In this document: positions 1 through 8,646 of the stretch, piece after piece
How the letters are laid out: every line of letters starts with the position of its first letter
Position numbering within the stretch: the stretch's first letter is position 1
Source of the DNA: JAUMBM01 sp964645715
GTDB taxonomy: Bacteria > Bacteroidota > Bacteroidia > Chitinophagales > Saprospiraceae
DNA: 64,000 nucleotides
Direction of reading: 5' to 3'
Assembly (NCBI GenBank): GCA_964645715.1
Contig: CAZYAO010000015.1
Span: 1-64,000 of the forward strand
Made by a program: the position numbers and the translations under genes
The notes under the pieces: model-generated
Told to the model about the DNA's origin: nothing
The model's input: only the letters and a program-made list of their open reading frames with translations
Database searches by the model: none

Positions 1-10
1 GCCGCCAAAG
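1..10. repeat. Right arm of a GGCGGC-core hairpin cut by the window edge
   Basis: The window opens with GCCGCCAAAG, which matches the right arm of the intergenic hairpins at 1770 and 39093. It lies just beyond the stop of the minus-strand gene ending at 39, the same placement as the copies at 17754, 50784 and 54489. The left arm is outside the window, so the assignment rests on ten bases and is tentative. Confidence 0.35.
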
Positions 11-38
11 ACTGTTGCTTTGAAGCATACCTACGCTG

Positions 39-1649
39 CTACGGATGCAGATGCTTCTTCATCATATTGGCGTACTCTTTAGGCGCCATCCCCGTTTCCT
101 CTTTAAACACCCTGTAAAAGGTCGATTCGTTTTTGAAGCCACACTCCTCGCCTATGGCAGAGAAGCGGGTGATAGGGTTGTCCGAAACGATAGCATCTTC
201 AATCCGCTGTTTGATACTATTAATGCGGTACTGATTGATGAAAGCCTTGAAATTATCGCCGGTGCCTTCATTGATGGCGTTGGACAGGTACTTTTCGTTG
301 GTGCCCAGCAGACGAGCCAACTGGGTGACGCTAAAATCGGGATCCAAAAAGAGCTTATCTTTTTCAACAAGCTCAACCGCCTGGTAGAATATTCCTTCGT
401 GTCTTTGCGTACCTAGCTCCTGCTCTTTTTTTCGGGAGAGATTAATCTTGAACAGCAGGCTTTTGGTGCGTACGTCGATGTAGTACAACCTGAATAAAAT
501 CAGGATAATTAGGATGATCGCTACCAGCAGGGCGAGGCTGTAGCGCTGGATTAATTGCGTCCGCTGAATCTTGTTGAACCGTCGCTCAAGCTGGTATTTT
601 TCTTCTGCAATCTGCAGCATATTGGAAAGGCTCTCCGTCTGGGCTTTGCGGTTGCGCAGTTCAAGGGTGTCGCGGATTTGCTGGTAGCGCAATAAATCGC
701 GCACGGCCAGCAGGCTGTCTCCCTTCCCAAGCATGATCTGGTACCTGCTTTTGTAGATTTTGGCCCGCAGCAGGGTGTAGGTATTGTCATTGGTGAGTCG
801 TTCTGCCTGCCGGAGGCACGACAGTGCTTCGGGCAAGTTGTTGGCAGCTATGTGCACATCTGCCTGCAATAACCACCCCTGCAATACCTGCTCGCTGTTG
901 TTATTTTTCTTAGATGCCTGCAGTGCCTGACGGGCATACCGCATGGCTCCCGCCAGGTCAGCCTGTCGAATGTGTTGCTCAGCCAGCAGCCCAAATATAT
1001 TTGGTTTTATGGGATCAAAACCGGCTTTATCGGCGTACAGCAGGGCCTGCTGCAGGTAGTAGTCGGCAGAGTCGGCTTGGTTGAGGTTTTGGAAGGTTAG
1101 CCCAAGGTTGAAGGAATTGACGGACTTTCGCTGGTAGTTTCGGGGCGCTGTGCGGCTCTCCTCTCGATAGACCTCCCGGTAAAGTATGAGTGCTCGTTCG
1201 TAAGATCCCAGTTGATTGAGCAGCATGGCATAGGTCACGCTGGCCCGCCGCCTGATGTCGGGCAGATTGCCCTTGGTACTCAGCTGCAGACTGCGTTCTA
1301 AGTATTTAATTGCGCTGTCGCGCGCAACAACCAAGGTAAAAGCTGTTGCTGCCGACACATACAGGTCCGAGAGTACCGCCGGATCCTCGCATTGGGCCAG
1401 CAAAGACCCTTGCTGCAGCTGGCTAAATGTTTGTACGGCCTGCTGGTAACGCGACTCACGGATGTAGGTAGCTATCTGCTTACTTTCCGCAGCGATTTCG
1501 GTACAGGCAGTGGAGGCCTTCAGCATTTCGCCTGCCGACAGTAGCAGGAGTAGTGATAATACGGGGCGTAAAAAGCGTGTCAACTGCTGCTGTAGGTAAG
1601 GTGTTTGTGTGTTTGAACATTTGGTAAACAGACGGAGATTTGAATGCAT
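39..1649 (-). CDS. Membrane-anchored TPR protein with C-terminal AraC-type DNA-binding domain
   Basis: The product is about 536 aa from the ATG at 1649; an in-frame TTG at 1682 would add 11 residues. A hydrophobic N-terminal segment (about residues 28-40) resembles a signal peptide. TPR-like helical repeats fill about 60-330, a transmembrane helix covers about 370-391, and an AraC/XylS helix-turn-helix domain covers about 429-534, ending in the typical CGFKNESTFYRVFKEETGMAP signature. This layout places a sensor in the periplasm and the DNA-binding domain in the cytoplasm. The domain order is common in Bacteroidota regulators, but ligand and targets cannot be read from sequence. It stands alone, divergent from the trp operon, and there is no reason to assume that it controls trp. 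Confidence 0.85.
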   Translation of the reverse strand: MHSNLRLFTKCSNTQTPYLQQQLTRFLRPVLSLLLLLSAGEMLKASTACTEIAAESKQIATYIRESRYQQAVQTFSQLQQGSLLAQCEDPAVLSDLYVSAATAFTLVVARDSAIKYLERSLQLSTKGNLPDIRRRASVTYAMLLNQLGSYERALILYREVYREESRTAPRNYQRKSVNSFNLGLTFQNLNQADSADYYLQQALLYADKAGFDPIKPNIFGLLAEQHIRQADLAGAMRYARQALQASKKNNNSEQVLQGWLLQADVHIAANNLPEALSCLRQAERLTNDNTYTLLRAKIYKSRYQIMLGKGDSLLAVRDLLRYQQIRDTLELRNRKAQTESLSNMLQIAEEKYQLERRFNKIQRTQLIQRYSLALLVAIILIILILFRLYYIDVRTKSLLFKINLSRKKEQELGTQRHEGIFYQAVELVEKDKLFLDPDFSVTQLARLLGTNEKYLSNAINEGTGDNFKAFINQYRINSIKQRIEDAIVSDNPITRFSAIGEECGFKNESTFYRVFKEETGMAPKEYANMMKKHLHP

Positions 1650-1704
1650 AGTATAGTAATATTGAAAGACTTGGTAGCACAATAAAAGGATTAATCGACA
1701 GTTA

Positions 1705-1786
1705 CTTTTTTTGATTTTTAAAAATCAAAAAAAGCAGCTATTAACTTAAAACACTCTTTGGCGGCGAAAGCCGCCAAAGAGTGTTT
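1705..1786. repeat. Double hairpin element, site A
   Basis: Two perfect inverted repeats lie side by side. The first is a 30-nt A/T palindrome at 1705-1734 centred on TTTTTAAAAA. The second has 17-nt arms at 1749-1765 and 1770-1786 around a GAAA loop, with the inner core GGCGGC/GCCGCC. The same bipartite layout recurs at 39036-39107 and 54450-54527. Here it lies between divergent genes, so it does not terminate either neighbour in the usual sense. Confidence 0.7.
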
Positions 1787-2021
1787 AGCTACAGCCTCAA
1801 TCATCTGGTTATTTGGGTATGGGCTACTTGCTTTAGGTTGGGAGCGTATGCGATACTTAGCAGACAATATAAGGCACCAAATATAAGTTATACCCATCGG
1901 ATTTACGCCTAAAATTATGCCAATGCGTAATTTGTCTTTCATCCGTCTTTTGAGGATATTGCCCAAAGGGACTCCTCTCGGAAAACTAGGTGGGGTACAG
2001 CCAAAAAAAATGAAAAAATTA

Positions 2022-2050
2022 TTGCCATTTCAAAAAAATAGATATATTTG
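2022..2050 (+). promoter_or_regulatory. Probable trp operon promoter (Bacteroidota type)
   Basis: A TATATTTG box at 2043-2050 matches the Bacteroidota -7 consensus TAnnTTTG. A TTG at 2022-2024 lies 18 nt upstream, in place of the -33 element. Transcription would start near 2057, giving a leader of about 210 nt ahead of trpE that contains the leader peptide and the terminator. Confidence 0.65.
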
Positions 2051-2111
2051 TTCCAGCGTAGTTTGCATGACGAGTCTACTGCGCAGCATAAAAAAACAGA
2101 TCTACTTTAAT

Positions 2112-2180
2112 ATGTTTACATTCGTTCAAAATAACAATTGGCGTTGGCAAGCTATCTTCCGAAAGGGGACGGGCGGCTAG
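2112..2180 (+). CDS. trpL: Candidate trp leader peptide (22 aa, contains WRW)
   Basis: A short reading frame of 22 codons runs from the ATG at 2112 to the TAG at 2178-2180. It contains the stretch NNNWRWQAIF, so two Trp codons lie at 2139-2141 and 2145-2147, separated by one Arg codon. It falls between a good promoter and a strong terminator upstream of trpE, which is the geometry of a ribosome-sensed tryptophan attenuator. The bases just before its stop (2172-2178, GGCGGCT) can pair with the 5' arm of the terminator (2211-2218) with one bulge, giving a plausible antiterminator. The frame is also open upstream, so the ATG at 2112 is a choice based on the attenuator logic. Confidence 0.65.
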   Translation: MFTFVQNNNWRWQAIFRKGTGG

Positions 2181-2206
2181 CTATTGTTATTTATTCTGTA
2201 TAGGAT

Positions 2207-2241
2207 AAAAAGCCTGCCGGGGTCCCCCCGGCAGGCTTTTT
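2207..2241 (+). terminator. trp attenuator terminator hairpin
   Basis: Arms of 16 nt at 2207-2222 and 2226-2241 form a perfect stem (GC core GCCTGCCGGGG) around a TCC loop and end in a run of seven T. The hairpin lies 26 nt after the leader peptide stop and 26 nt before the trpE ATG. It is therefore an intrinsic terminator inside the operon leader and not one that ends a gene. Confidence 0.85.
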
Positions 2242-2267
2242 TTATTTTACCACCCACCATTCGCAAC

Positions 2268-3659
2268 ATGCACTTTCACTTTTCAACCAACCGGATAGAT
2301 ACGCTAAGCGATACACATACGCCCGTCGCACTCTACCTCAAGTTGCGCGACAAATATCCGCACAGCTTTCTGTTGGAGAGCTCCGACTATAAGAGCCGCG
2401 AAAACAGTTTTTCTTACCTCTGTTTGCAGCCTGTTGCTTCCTTTGTAGCTGGTCGTGAGCATACCGAGCTTTGCTATCCCGATGGCAGTCGGCGGGTGAT
2501 GGCAACGGCTGACTGCTGCATGGCCTCGGATTTGCAGGCCTTTGCCTGTAGCTTCAGTGCAGATAAGCAGGATAAGGAGTTTCTTTCAAATGGTCTCTTC
2601 GGATATACCAGCTACGATGCCATACCGCTTTTTACGGACATCCGTTTTCGGCACCAGTCTTTCGATCTGCCGCTGCTTCAATATCATGTATTTCGCTTTG
2701 TGATTGTTTTTAATCACTTCAACAACGAGCTCTACCTCTTGGAGCACCTACTGCCGGGTGAACCATCTGAGCTGCAACTGCTGGCAGATACGATCGCCAA
2801 CAGAACCATCAACTACTACGGCTTCACCACCCTCGAGCCTGAAACTTCTAACCTCTCAGACGCTGAGTTTTTGGAAAAAATCACCGCTGCACAGCGGCAC
2901 TGCTTTCGGGGCGATGTGTTTCAGGTGGTGCTGTCGCGAAAGTTTAGCCAGCCTTTCCAAGGGGACGAATTCAATGTGTACCGCGCGCTCCGTTCGGTCA
3001 ATCCCTCGCCCTACCTTTTTTATTTTGACTATGGAGCATTCACCATTTTTGGTTCTTCACCAGAGGCGCAGCTGACCATCGCCGGAGGAAAGGCAAGCAT
3101 ACATCCCATCGCGGGAACGTTTCGTCGTACAGGAGATGCCCTACAGGATAGAGCACTGGCCGAGGCCTTGTTGTCAGACCCCAAGGAAAATGCCGAGCAC
3201 ATTATGTTGGTTGATTTGGCTCGCAATGATCTGAGCAAGCACTGTCACGAAATTGCGATTGAGCGCCTGCGAGACATTGAGTACTACTCGCATGTCATTC
3301 ACTTGGTATCCAAGGTGAGCGGCCTGCTACCGTCCGACTATAATCCGTTTGAACTGCTTGCCGATACTTATCCGGCAGGCACGCTCTCGGGCGCGCCCAA
3401 GCATCGCGCCATGCAGATCATTGATGAACAAGAACCTGCAGGCAGAGGCTTTTATGGGGGTGCCGTTGGCTACATAGGTTTCGAAGGCTCTTTTAATCAT
3501 GCCATTTTCATACGATCCTTCGTGAGCCGCAATAACACGCTCAGCTATCAGGCAGGCTGTGGAATTGTCACGCGCTCGCAGCCGGAAAGTGAGTTGCAGG
3601 AAGTAAACAACAAGGTTTCAGCGCTTCGAAAGGCCATAGCACTCGCAGCTACAATATAA
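2268..3659 (+). CDS. trpE: Anthranilate synthase component I
   Basis: The 463-aa protein converts chorismate to anthranilate, using ammonia passed from TrpG; it is the first step of tryptophan synthesis. LLESSDY at residues 35-41 is the feedback Trp-binding motif. The chorismate-binding half carries GTLSGAPKHRAMQIID, YGGAVGYIGF and the late AGCGIV...SQPESELQE stretch. The frame stays open upstream through the terminator, but the ATG at 2268 fits the family length and lies just beyond the attenuator. It is the first gene of trpEGDCFBA. Confidence 0.97.
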   Translation: MHFHFSTNRIDTLSDTHTPVALYLKLRDKYPHSFLLESSDYKSRENSFSYLCLQPVASFVAGREHTELCYPDGSRRVMATADCCMASDLQAFACSFSADKQDKEFLSNGLFGYTSYDAIPLFTDIRFRHQSFDLPLLQYHVFRFVIVFNHFNNELYLLEHLLPGEPSELQLLADTIANRTINYYGFTTLEPETSNLSDAEFLEKITAAQRHCFRGDVFQVVLSRKFSQPFQGDEFNVYRALRSVNPSPYLFYFDYGAFTIFGSSPEAQLTIAGGKASIHPIAGTFRRTGDALQDRALAEALLSDPKENAEHIMLVDLARNDLSKHCHEIAIERLRDIEYYSHVIHLVSKVSGLLPSDYNPFELLADTYPAGTLSGAPKHRAMQIIDEQEPAGRGFYGGAVGYIGFEGSFNHAIFIRSFVSRNNTLSYQAGCGIVTRSQPESELQEVNNKVSALRKAIALAATI

Positions 3660-3688
3660 AAAACTTCAAAATATTAATAATCAAGTAT

Positions 3689-4249
3689 ATGAAGGTCTTT
3701 GTTGTTGATAATTACGATTCATTTGTCTACAATCTCGTCTACATGCTGCGGCAGTATGCATCAGTAATCGTACAGAAAAACGACCAGCTCAACATGTCGG
3801 AAGTTGCAGCCAGCGACAAAATATTACTTTCGCCGGGGCCGGGTGTACCGTCGGAAGCTGGAGCAATGCCCGAAATACTGCAGCGTTTTGCTGCTTCAAA
3901 AAGCATATTGGGTGTATGTCTTGGTCACCAGGCGATTGCAGAAAATTTTGGCGCTTCGCTCTACAACCTGCCCGAGCCGCTGCACGGGCAGGCCTCCCGC
4001 ATCCGCCTCAAAAATCAACAAGGGCTGCTGGCAGGCACAGCCGATACTTTTCGGGTGGGTCACTACCATTCCTGGGTTGTCGATCCGGCCAGTTGTCCGC
4101 CGGAGCTGGAGTTGCTGGCGGAGGATGAGCGGGGCAACATCATGGCAATCCGGCACCGTACATACGATGTATACGGACTGCAATTTCATCCCGAGTCGAT
4201 TTTGACTGACTACGGCCATCAAATTATTCAAAACTGGATTTATGGATAG
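3689..4249 (+). CDS. trpG: Anthranilate synthase component II (glutamine amidotransferase)
   Basis: This 186-aa class I glutamine amidotransferase supplies ammonia to TrpE. The oxyanion segment SPGPGVP, the nucleophile elbow GVCLGHQ with Cys77, and the His167/Glu169 pair in QFHPES are all present, so the triad is intact. The gene starts 29 nt after trpE and overlaps trpD by 8 nt. It could in principle also serve aminodeoxychorismate synthase, as shared subunits do in some bacteria. Its position inside the trp operon makes anthranilate synthesis the main role. Confidence 0.96.
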   Translation: MKVFVVDNYDSFVYNLVYMLRQYASVIVQKNDQLNMSEVAASDKILLSPGPGVPSEAGAMPEILQRFAASKSILGVCLGHQAIAENFGASLYNLPEPLHGQASRIRLKNQQGLLAGTADTFRVGHYHSWVVDPASCPPELELLAEDERGNIMAIRHRTYDVYGLQFHPESILTDYGHQIIQNWIYG

Positions 4250-5252
4250 TTCTTTCAGTATGCGTAGCCTGCTGGAGCACCTTTTTCAGCATAAAACCCT
4301 CCGCCGCGAGCAGGCGCGGGCGGTGCTGCTGGAGATTGCCTCCGGTCGCCATAGCCACGTACAAATAGCGGCCTTCCTCACAGCTTTCCTGATGCGAAGC
4401 CTTACGCTGGACGAATTGCGAGGTTTTCGGGAGGGGCTGCTGGAGCTCTGTGAGGCAGTTGACCTGCGCGATTACAACCCCATGGACGTCTGCGGTACCG
4501 GCGGAGATGGTAAGCATACATTCAATATTTCTACCTTGGCGGCCTTTGTGCTGGCAGGTGCCGGCGTGCCGGTAGCCAAGCACGGCAACTATGGCGTATC
4601 ATCGGTCTCAGGCTCTTCCAATGTACTGGAACAGTTAGGGATTGTGTTCCATACCCGGGAGGAATTGCTGCGGCAGCAGCTGGCAGAGGCAGGCATCTGC
4701 TTTCTGCACGCTCCGCTTTTTCACCCCGCCATGCGCCATGTGGCGCCTGTGCGCAAAGCGCTAGGGGTAAAAACTTTTTTCAATATGCTGGGTCCTTTGG
4801 TCAACCCTGCTCGGCCCACGACCCAGCTGGTGGGGGTCTTCAGCCTCGAGCTGGCGCGTATGTACCGCTATCTGTTCCAGGAAGAGCGCACCAACTTCGC
4901 CATTGTACACGCGCTGGATGGCTATGATGAGCTCACGCTTACGGCAGACTGCAAGTTGGCTGATAACCAAGGGGATACCATTCTTCATCCACAAGACTTT
5001 GGTTTTGCACCCGTACAGGCGGCGGAGCTTGCTGGCGGCGACAGCCCGGCGGCTGCGGCAGCCATTTTTATGCGCATTCTGCAGGGCGGGGGCAGCGATG
5101 CCCAGACACAGGTGGTGCTGGCCAATGCAGCTTTGGGGCTGCGCTTATACCGCCCCGCGCTGTCGATGGCAGAAGCTGTCGGACAGGCACGCGAATCATT
5201 GCTGGGGGGTAAAGCCCTACAGGCACTCTCAACTTTACAAGCATTGTCATGA
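4242..5252 (+). CDS. trpD: Anthranilate phosphoribosyltransferase
   Basis: The 336-aa enzyme transfers phosphoribose from PRPP to anthranilate. The PRPP-binding loop CGTGGDG at residues 84-90 is followed by the KHTFNIST stretch and KHGNYGVSS, all typical of TrpD. The ATG at 4242 lies inside the end of trpG (8-nt overlap), and the stop overlaps the next start as ATGA at 5249-5252, so translation of trpG, trpD and trpC is probably coupled. TrpD and TrpG are separate proteins here, not fused as in enterobacteria. Confidence 0.96.
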   Translation: MDSSFSMRSLLEHLFQHKTLRREQARAVLLEIASGRHSHVQIAAFLTAFLMRSLTLDELRGFREGLLELCEAVDLRDYNPMDVCGTGGDGKHTFNISTLAAFVLAGAGVPVAKHGNYGVSSVSGSSNVLEQLGIVFHTREELLRQQLAEAGICFLHAPLFHPAMRHVAPVRKALGVKTFFNMLGPLVNPARPTTQLVGVFSLELARMYRYLFQEERTNFAIVHALDGYDELTLTADCKLADNQGDTILHPQDFGFAPVQAAELAGGDSPAAAAAIFMRILQGGGSDAQTQVVLANAALGLRLYRPALSMAEAVGQARESLLGGKALQALSTLQALS

Positions 5253-6043
5253 GTATCCTCCGTCAGATTGAGCAACAAAAACGCAGAGAGGTTGCACAGC
5301 TGCAGCGGCTGCAGCCGCTGGAAGTTCTCCGGGAGCAGACGGCCTATGCCCGGGAGTGTGTATCCCTGCGGGCAGCTTTGCTGCGGCCCGACAGCAGTGG
5401 GATCATCGCCGAGTTTAAGCGACAGTCGCCTTCCAAAGGGCTGATCAATGGTCTGGCCAGCCCGGCTGAGGTGGTTTTGGGCTATTCGGAGGCGGGGGCT
5501 GCAGCCGTATCAGTGTTGACCGATCAGGCATTTTTTGGTGCGTGTGCGAATGATTTTGCGCTTGCGCGTGCACATACCCGCCTGCCGCTGCTGCGCAAGG
5601 ATTTTATCGTCGATGCTTATCAGGTGTTTGAGTCAAAAGCGATGGGCGCGGATGTGATTTTGCTGATTGCCGCCCTGCTGTCGCCCGAGGCGGTTGACCA
5701 GCTGGCGGGGCTGGCGCACCAGCTGGGTATGGAGGTGCTGCTGGAGGTACATAGCAGCGCCGAAACAGACGCTTATCGCCATTGTACAGCCGACATGATG
5801 GGCATTAACAACCGCAACCTCAACACCTTTGGGCTCGATATTCGCAACAGCCTCTCTTTGGCGGCCAGTTTGCCTGCCGACTGTCTGGCGGTGGCAGAAA
5901 GTGGCATCGAATCGGTAGAGATCGTCCGGCAGTTGCGCAGCCATGGATTTCGGGGCTTTCTGATAGGCGAGTATTTTATGCGGCAAGCGCAGCCAGAGCT
6001 TGCCTGCAATCATTTCATTCATGCGCTTCGCTATGAAAATTAA
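5249..6043 (+). CDS. trpC: Indole-3-glycerol phosphate synthase
   Basis: This 264-aa TIM-barrel enzyme closes the indole ring of carboxyphenylamino-deoxyribulose phosphate. The segment IIAEFKRQSPSKG with Lys57, the LLRKDFIVDAYQ strand with the catalytic Lys, the LLEVHS glutamate and MGINNRNLNTF are the family signatures. It begins in an ATGA overlap with trpD, and its end overlaps the start of trpF by 11 nt. TrpC and TrpF are separate proteins in this genome. Confidence 0.96.
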   Translation: MSILRQIEQQKRREVAQLQRLQPLEVLREQTAYARECVSLRAALLRPDSSGIIAEFKRQSPSKGLINGLASPAEVVLGYSEAGAAAVSVLTDQAFFGACANDFALARAHTRLPLLRKDFIVDAYQVFESKAMGADVILLIAALLSPEAVDQLAGLAHQLGMEVLLEVHSSAETDAYRHCTADMMGINNRNLNTFGLDIRNSLSLAASLPADCLAVAESGIESVEIVRQLRSHGFRGFLIGEYFMRQAQPELACNHFIHALRYEN

Positions 6044-6674
6044 GATCTGTGGCATGAAGTATGCTGCCAATATTGCTGCCTTAGCGGCTTTGCAGCCGGA
6101 TTATCTCGGGTTTATTTTTTACCCACCCTCAAGCCGTTATGTGGGGGACCAGCTGTCGGCGGGTCTTCTGCGGCAGCTTCCCTCCGGCATTGGCCGGGTA
6201 GGCGTGTTCGTCAATGCGTCGGTTGAGCACATCGCCCGCTTGCACCAGTTGTACGGGTTTGATTTGGTTCAGCTGCATGGTGAGGAGCCGGTGGCTCACT
6301 GCGAGTGGTTGCACCGGCGCGGCATCGCCTGTATGAAGAGTTTCGCTATCGGGCCAGGCGTTGATTTTGCCGGACTCGAGGCCTATGAGGAATGGTGCAG
6401 CTACTTTCTTTTTGACACCCCCACACCGGCTTACGGGGGCAGCGGACAGACCTTTGATTGGTCGATGCTGCAGGCTTATGCAGGGGGCACGCCTTTTTTT
6501 CTGAGTGGCGGCCTGGGGGCCGAAAATATGGAAGCAGCGTTGACGCTACGCCATGACCGCTGCTATGGGCTGGATTTTAACAGCCGGCTGGAGTCCTCAC
6601 CGGCGGTGAAGCAGCCCTTGCTTACCAATATGATCATCCAAAAAATAAGAAGCTATGGGAATGTTCAGTCCTGA
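6033..6674 (+). CDS. trpF: Phosphoribosylanthranilate isomerase
   Basis: The 213-aa (beta/alpha)8-barrel catalyses the Amadori rearrangement preceding the TrpC step. It starts MKIKICGMK, with the general-base Cys6 in the KICG motif, and has DTPTPAYGGSGQTFDW with the catalytic Asp and the phosphate-binding Gly segment. The ATG at 6033 puts the KICG motif at the very N-terminus as in the family; an upstream in-frame ATG at 6000 would add 11 unrelated residues. The 3' end overlaps trpB by 20 nt. Confidence 0.94.
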   Translation: MKIKICGMKYAANIAALAALQPDYLGFIFYPPSSRYVGDQLSAGLLRQLPSGIGRVGVFVNASVEHIARLHQLYGFDLVQLHGEEPVAHCEWLHRRGIACMKSFAIGPGVDFAGLEAYEEWCSYFLFDTPTPAYGGSGQTFDWSMLQAYAGGTPFFLSGGLGAENMEAALTLRHDRCYGLDFNSRLESSPAVKQPLLTNMIIQKIRSYGNVQS

Positions 6675-7833
6675 TACAGAAGGTTATTACGGGGAGTATG
6701 GCGGAGCCTTCATCCCGGAGATGCTGCTGCCCAATGTCGAAGAGCTTCGGGCGCGCTATCGGCAGATCATAGAGACGCCCGCATTTCAGGCATCCTTCCG
6801 GCAGTTGCTGCGCGACTACGTGGGCAGGCCCACGCCCCTTTTTTTATCCGATAACCTCTCCGCCCGCTATGGAGGACAGATTTACCTCAAGCGAGAGGAT
6901 CTTAACCACACGGGCGCCCATAAAATCAACAACACCATCGGCCAGATTTTGCTGGCCAAGGAGCTGGGGAAAAAGCGCATCATCGCAGAAACGGGGGCGG
7001 GGCAGCATGGTGTGGCAACAGCCACTGCCTGCGCCCTGCTGGGACTGTCGTGTACGGTCTACATGGGGGAGGTCGATATGGCGCGCCAACAACCCAATGT
7101 CGAGCGGATGCGGTTTATGGGTGCGCAGGTAGTACCTGCCAGCAGTGGCAGCAGGACGCTAAAAGATGCTACCAATGAGGCTATCCGCGCCTGGATCAAC
7201 GATCCGGTGGATACACATTACGTAATCGGATCGGTGGTAGGTCCTCATCCTTATCCCGATATGGTTGCTGTTTTTCAGTCGGTTATCAGCGAAGAGATTG
7301 CCGTGCAGCTGCAGCAGCAAACGGGGCGGCCATATCCCGACTACGTGCTGGCCTGCGTCGGGGGTGGTAGCAATGCGATGGGGGCTTTTTACCACTTTAT
7401 TGACCAGCCAGCCACGCGGCTGCTGGCAGTGGAGGCGGCCGGCGAGGGGGTCGATACGGGTAAAACAGCAGCCAGCATCGCGCTCGGCAGGAAAGGTATC
7501 ATTCATGGAAGTAAAACCTATTTGATACAAACAAATGATGGACAGATTGTTGAGCCGCATTCTATTTCTGCAGGTCTCGATTATCCCGGTATCGGACCCG
7601 CACATGCTTATCTGCACGATCGGGGCAGGGTAGAAGTGGTGCAGGTGACGGATGAGGAGGCGCTGGCTGCCGCCAGGCTGCTGGCGCAGACAGATGGCAT
7701 CATTCCTGCGCTGGAGTCAGCGCATGCACTAGCCTTCCTGCCGCGCATGCAGTTACAACCAGAAGAAATAGTAGTGGTCAACTTATCGGGTCGGGGGGAT
7801 AAGGATATGGCGCTGTACAGCCGCTATTTGTAA
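6655..7833 (+). CDS. trpB: Tryptophan synthase beta chain
   Basis: The 392-aa PLP enzyme condenses indole with serine. The signature LNHTGAHKINN contains the PLP lysine at residue 90, and CVGGGSNAMG binds the cofactor phosphate. The N-terminus GYYGEYGGAFIPE is standard for the TrpB1 class that pairs with TrpA. The start lies 20 nt inside trpF; an ATG two codons later (6661) is equally possible. trpA follows after 18 nt. Confidence 0.97.
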   Translation: MGMFSPDTEGYYGEYGGAFIPEMLLPNVEELRARYRQIIETPAFQASFRQLLRDYVGRPTPLFLSDNLSARYGGQIYLKREDLNHTGAHKINNTIGQILLAKELGKKRIIAETGAGQHGVATATACALLGLSCTVYMGEVDMARQQPNVERMRFMGAQVVPASSGSRTLKDATNEAIRAWINDPVDTHYVIGSVVGPHPYPDMVAVFQSVISEEIAVQLQQQTGRPYPDYVLACVGGGSNAMGAFYHFIDQPATRLLAVEAAGEGVDTGKTAASIALGRKGIIHGSKTYLIQTNDGQIVEPHSISAGLDYPGIGPAHAYLHDRGRVEVVQVTDEEALAAARLLAQTDGIIPALESAHALAFLPRMQLQPEEIVVVNLSGRGDKDMALYSRYL

Positions 7834-7851
7834 CCATACAACAACTAACGT

Positions 7852-8646
7852 ATGCGAAATCGGATTCACGAGCTTTTTGACAATAAGAAAGAACCTATAT
7901 TATCTGTTTATTTTACAGCGGGATATCCGGCGCTAGATGATACGCTCAGGTTGCTGCGCTACCTCGAGGAAGCGGGCGTAGATATGGTAGAGATAGGCTT
8001 TCCCTTTTCTGACCCGTTGGCCGATGGACCGATCATTCAGCAGTCCAGCCAGCAGGCCATTGCCAATGGCATGACCTTGCCGTTGTTGCTTGAGCAGCTG
8101 CAGTTGCTGCGTCAGCATAGTCAACTGCCAGTAGTGCTCATGGGCTACCTCAATCCCGTACTGCAGCTGGGGGAAGCACATTTTTTGGAGCGTTGTGCGG
8201 CTGTAGGGGTTGACGGGCTCATCGTTCCCGATATGCCGCTGACCTATTACGAGACGCACTGGATGCAGCACTGTCGGCGGCTGCGGTTGTCCAACATCAT
8301 GCTGGTCACACCGCTTTCCGCTCCCGAGCGCATCCGGCAGCTTGATGAGGCGAGTGACGGCTTCCTCTACTTGGTTTCGTCCAACAGCACCACGGGCAAG
8401 CCATTGGCAGTTGACTCTCAGCAGGAATATTTTGCGCGCGTAGCGTCGCTGTCGCTCCGCAATCCCTGTTTGGTAGGTTTTGGCATTCACGACAAGCTAA
8501 GCTATGAAGCAGCAGCACGGCACAGCCGCGGTGCTATCATAGGCAGTGCTTTTTTACAGTATTTAAAAACCCATGGTCTGTCGCGGGAGTCGGTTTACCG
8601 CTTTGTCGAGCAGTTGAGACCCCTTCCCGCAAAAGCAGGCGGCTAG
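7852..8646 (+). CDS. trpA: Tryptophan synthase alpha chain
   Basis: The 264-aa TIM barrel cleaves indole-3-glycerol phosphate and passes indole to TrpB. The catalytic pair Glu47 and Asp58 lies in VEIGFPFSDPLADGP. It is the last gene of the trp operon. Its TAG stop at 8644-8646 shares the palindrome CTAG with the stop of the converging cytochrome gene, so the two genes overlap by 4 nt. No terminator hairpin fits between them, so transcripts from both sides must run into the opposing gene. Confidence 0.97.
   Translation: MRNRIHELFDNKKEPILSVYFTAGYPALDDTLRLLRYLEEAGVDMVEIGFPFSDPLADGPIIQQSSQQAIANGMTLPLLLEQLQLLRQHSQLPVVLMGYLNPVLQLGEAHFLERCAAVGVDGLIVPDMPLTYYETHWMQHCRRLRLSNIMLVTPLSAPERIRQLDEASDGFLYLVSSNSTTGKPLAVDSQQEYFARVASLSLRNPCLVGFGIHDKLSYEAAARHSRGAIIGSAFLQYLKTHGLSRESVYRFVEQLRPLPAKAGG

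Noticed and set aside
1718..1966. Minus-strand frame of 82 codons between the AraC-type regulator and trp
   Set aside because: It runs through the A/T palindrome and the site A hairpin, has no family features, and appears to be chance.
1917..2180. Plus-strand frame of 87 codons ending at the trp leader peptide stop
   Set aside because: It starts upstream of the predicted trp promoter; only the last 22 codons lie inside the transcript and make sense as the leader peptide.
4224..4583. Minus-strand frame across trpG and trpD
   Set aside because: It lies opposite two certain genes and has no recognisable motif. The many long frames opposite trp, the cytochrome operon and the adhesin are shadows of high-GC third positions.
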